From NCBI GenBank assembly GCA_934613165.1, contig CAKTSW010000100.1, positions 1 to 5,855 of the forward strand: a DNA stretch of 5,855 nucleotides, given 5' to 3'. Of this stretch, positions 4,813 through 5,855 are shown one piece after another. Every line of letters starts with the position of its first letter. The stretch's first letter is position 1. Under the pieces are notes generated by a model that was not told where the DNA came from, searched no databases, and saw only the letters and a list, made by a program, of their open reading frames with translations. Source of the stretch: an uncultured Ellagibacter sp. (GTDB taxonomy: Bacteria > Actinomycetota > Coriobacteriia > Coriobacteriales > Eggerthellaceae). The position numbers and the translations under genes are program-made.

Positions 4813-5855
4813 ATGCCGAGACACACTCGAAAAACCGCAGATGGCATGGACAACGCATCCTTCGAAGAAATCGAGAAGGCCGATCGCAGGAACGACATCG
4901 GCCTCACCCAGGCGTTCGCGCCGATAGCGGACGACGCTGAAGAGGAGCTCGCGGACGGCTACCGCCCGCGCCCCGCGTCCGACCGCGAAAACGACATCGG
5001 CCTCACGCAGGCGTTCTCTCCCATCGCCGCGAACGACGCCTACGAGGGCAAAAGCGGGTTCTCCAGCAAGCTCGAGCGCTTCACCGAGGCGGTGGAGGCG
5101 GGCCGCGACTTCTACGAATGCGAGGAAGAACGGGCCGAGGAAGAGGTCGCGGCCGCTCGCATCGACGGCGAGTCGGTTACAGGTGGGGATGCCGTCGACG
5201 AGGCGCCTTGCGCGCAGGGCGAGGACGCGGCGGGGAAGGCCTCGCACGCGAAGGGCTTCAGCTACAAGGGCGACACCGACGGCGAGTACCCCGACGCGCT
5301 CGACGCGCTCGAACCCGTCGCCGAGCCGTCGGCGTTCGACGAGGACGGCGCGACCCTTCCCGCCGAGGGCGCTTCTCGCGGGCGCCATTCGAAGCCCGAC
5401 GTCGGCAAACCCGGGGTTCCCACCTACATGCGCAAGTCGCATCGCATGCGCCGCATCCTCATCGTCGTCGTGGTGCTGCTCGTCATCCTGCTCGCCGCGG
5501 GCGGGTTCTTCGCCGTCAAGCTCTTCCAGACCGCCCAGACCGCGGCCTACCAGCAGACCCAGCAGCAGCAAAGCTCGCAGGAGGCGAATTCCCTGCAGGA
5601 ATCGGACGGTCAGGACTCCTCGAGCCAAACCGTCAAGAAGACGAGTGCCCCGAACCTGACGTCGGTTTTGGGCTCCACGCAGGACGAGGCGATCGCGAAG
5701 ATCGGCAAGGGCGCGCAGGTCACGAGCACAAGCGACGTCAACGAGGAAGGCAACCCCATCAAGACCGACGTGCGCGTCGCGCTCACCGACGAGCCCGCCG
5801 ACACGCGCACGGGCACGCCGACGGTGTATCTGGGCCTCGACGAGGACGGCAAGGT
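4813..5855 (+). CDS. Bitopic membrane protein with duplicated NDIGLTQAF motif (3' end outside window)
   Basis: The reading frame from the ATG at 4813 stays open to the window edge: 347 complete codons, C-terminus missing. I do not recognise a named family. Residues 1-213 are hydrophilic and acidic, and contain two copies of NDIGLTQAFxPIA (27-39 and 60-72). A Glu-rich probable helix follows (about 82-116), then a low-complexity Asp/Ala/Gly/Pro stretch. A basic cluster (RKSHRMRR, 207-214) precedes one membrane helix (about 215-235), so the N-terminal part should be cytoplasmic and the rest outside. After the helix comes a Gln/Ser-rich stalk (about 239-272), then an extracellular region beginning APNLTSVLGSTQDEAIAKIG (279-298). 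That piece faintly recalls the start of a PASTA repeat (P-x-L, then G-x-x-x-x-E-A), but I would not assign the domain. AGGAAGG (4795-4801) is the probable ribosome binding site, 11 bases before the ATG, which is rather far. It is probably co-transcribed with the preceding small membrane protein. Role unknown; the shape suits signalling or envelope assembly. Confidence 0.85.
   Translation, partial: MPRHTRKTADGMDNASFEEIEKADRRNDIGLTQAFAPIADDAEEELADGYRPRPASDRENDIGLTQAFSPIAANDAYEGKSGFSSKLERFTEAVEAGRDFYECEEERAEEEVAAARIDGESVTGGDAVDEAPCAQGEDAAGKASHAKGFSYKGDTDGEYPDALDALEPVAEPSAFDEDGATLPAEGASRGRHSKPDVGKPGVPTYMRKSHRMRRILIVVVVLLVILLAAGGFFAVKLFQTAQTAAYQQTQQQQSSQEANSLQESDGQDSSSQTVKKTSAPNLTSVLGSTQDEAIAKIGKGAQVTSTSDVNEEGNPIKTDVRVALTDEPADTRTGTPTVYLGLDEDGK
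4891..4929 (+). repeat. First copy of the NDIGLTQAFxPIA repeat
   Basis: Codes for residues 27-39 of the larger bitopic protein. Its first 27 bases differ at only one position (a third codon base) from the copy 99 bases downstream. The last four codons have diverged, mostly at silent positions. Confidence 0.85.
4990..5028 (+). repeat. Second copy of the NDIGLTQAFxPIA repeat
   Basis: Codes for residues 60-72 of the larger bitopic protein. The protein period is 33 residues, and both copies sit near an acidic or basic flank (RR before the first, DRE before the second). In the aligned 13 residues the only amino-acid change is Ala36 to Ser69. Confidence 0.85.

Noticed and set aside
4723..5628. 301-codon minus-strand open frame opposite the larger membrane protein
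   Set aside because: The + strand frame has a ribosome binding site, a membrane helix with basic flank and an in-frame repeat. The antisense product is Arg/Leu/Val-rich shadow sequence.
1..5855. CRISPR arrays, tRNA or rRNA genes, insertion sequences, attachment sites
   Set aside because: No regularly spaced direct repeats, no cloverleaf or rRNA motifs, no transposase and no terminal inverted repeats were seen.

Overview
The window is high-GC bacterial DNA. Codon usage is strongly GC-ending and start sites carry GGAGG or AGGAAGG Shine-Dalgarno sites. Lineage-type membrane proteins sit beside a cytosolic M16C peptidase. This fits an actinobacterial genome, most plausibly Coriobacteriia (the Eggerthella/Gordonibacter/Slackia group). 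That placement is an inference from style and cannot be proven from this window alone.

Layout. Positions 1-179 hold no convincing gene; the stretch is GC-rich with many short complementary segments and runs straight into the next gene's ribosome binding site. A GTG-started lipoprotein follows on the + strand (180-1184). It is a family 3 type extracellular solute-binding protein with an unusual Ser/Thr-rich C-terminal tail and no transporter partner in view. A strong intrinsic terminator (1221-1255) separates it from a convergent minus-strand gene (1298-4237) for a full-length M16C metallopeptidase of the PreP/falcilysin type, with its HxxEH zinc site and C-terminal Arg/Tyr pair intact. Upstream of the peptidase is a 154-base divergent intergenic region (4238-4391) with a perfect TATAAT box for the + strand. 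Two + strand genes follow. The first (4392-4760) is a small bitopic protein with a charged, disordered N-terminal region and a membrane anchor at its extreme C-terminus. The second (4813 to the window end, incomplete) is a larger bitopic protein. It has an acidic cytoplasmic region containing a duplicated 13-residue motif (NDIGLTQAFxPIA), one membrane helix, a Gln-rich stalk and the start of an extracellular domain. A GC-rich hairpin lies between the two.

How they may work together. The lipoprotein and the peptidase are separate transcription units. The peptidase and the two bitopic proteins are divergently transcribed from one short region, and their -10-like boxes overlap, so coordinated or mutually exclusive expression is possible. 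The two bitopic proteins are probably co-transcribed, with the hairpin tuning the ratio. I recognise neither family. Their threonine-centred cytoplasmic motifs invite the speculative idea that they are phosphorylation or docking partners at the cell envelope.
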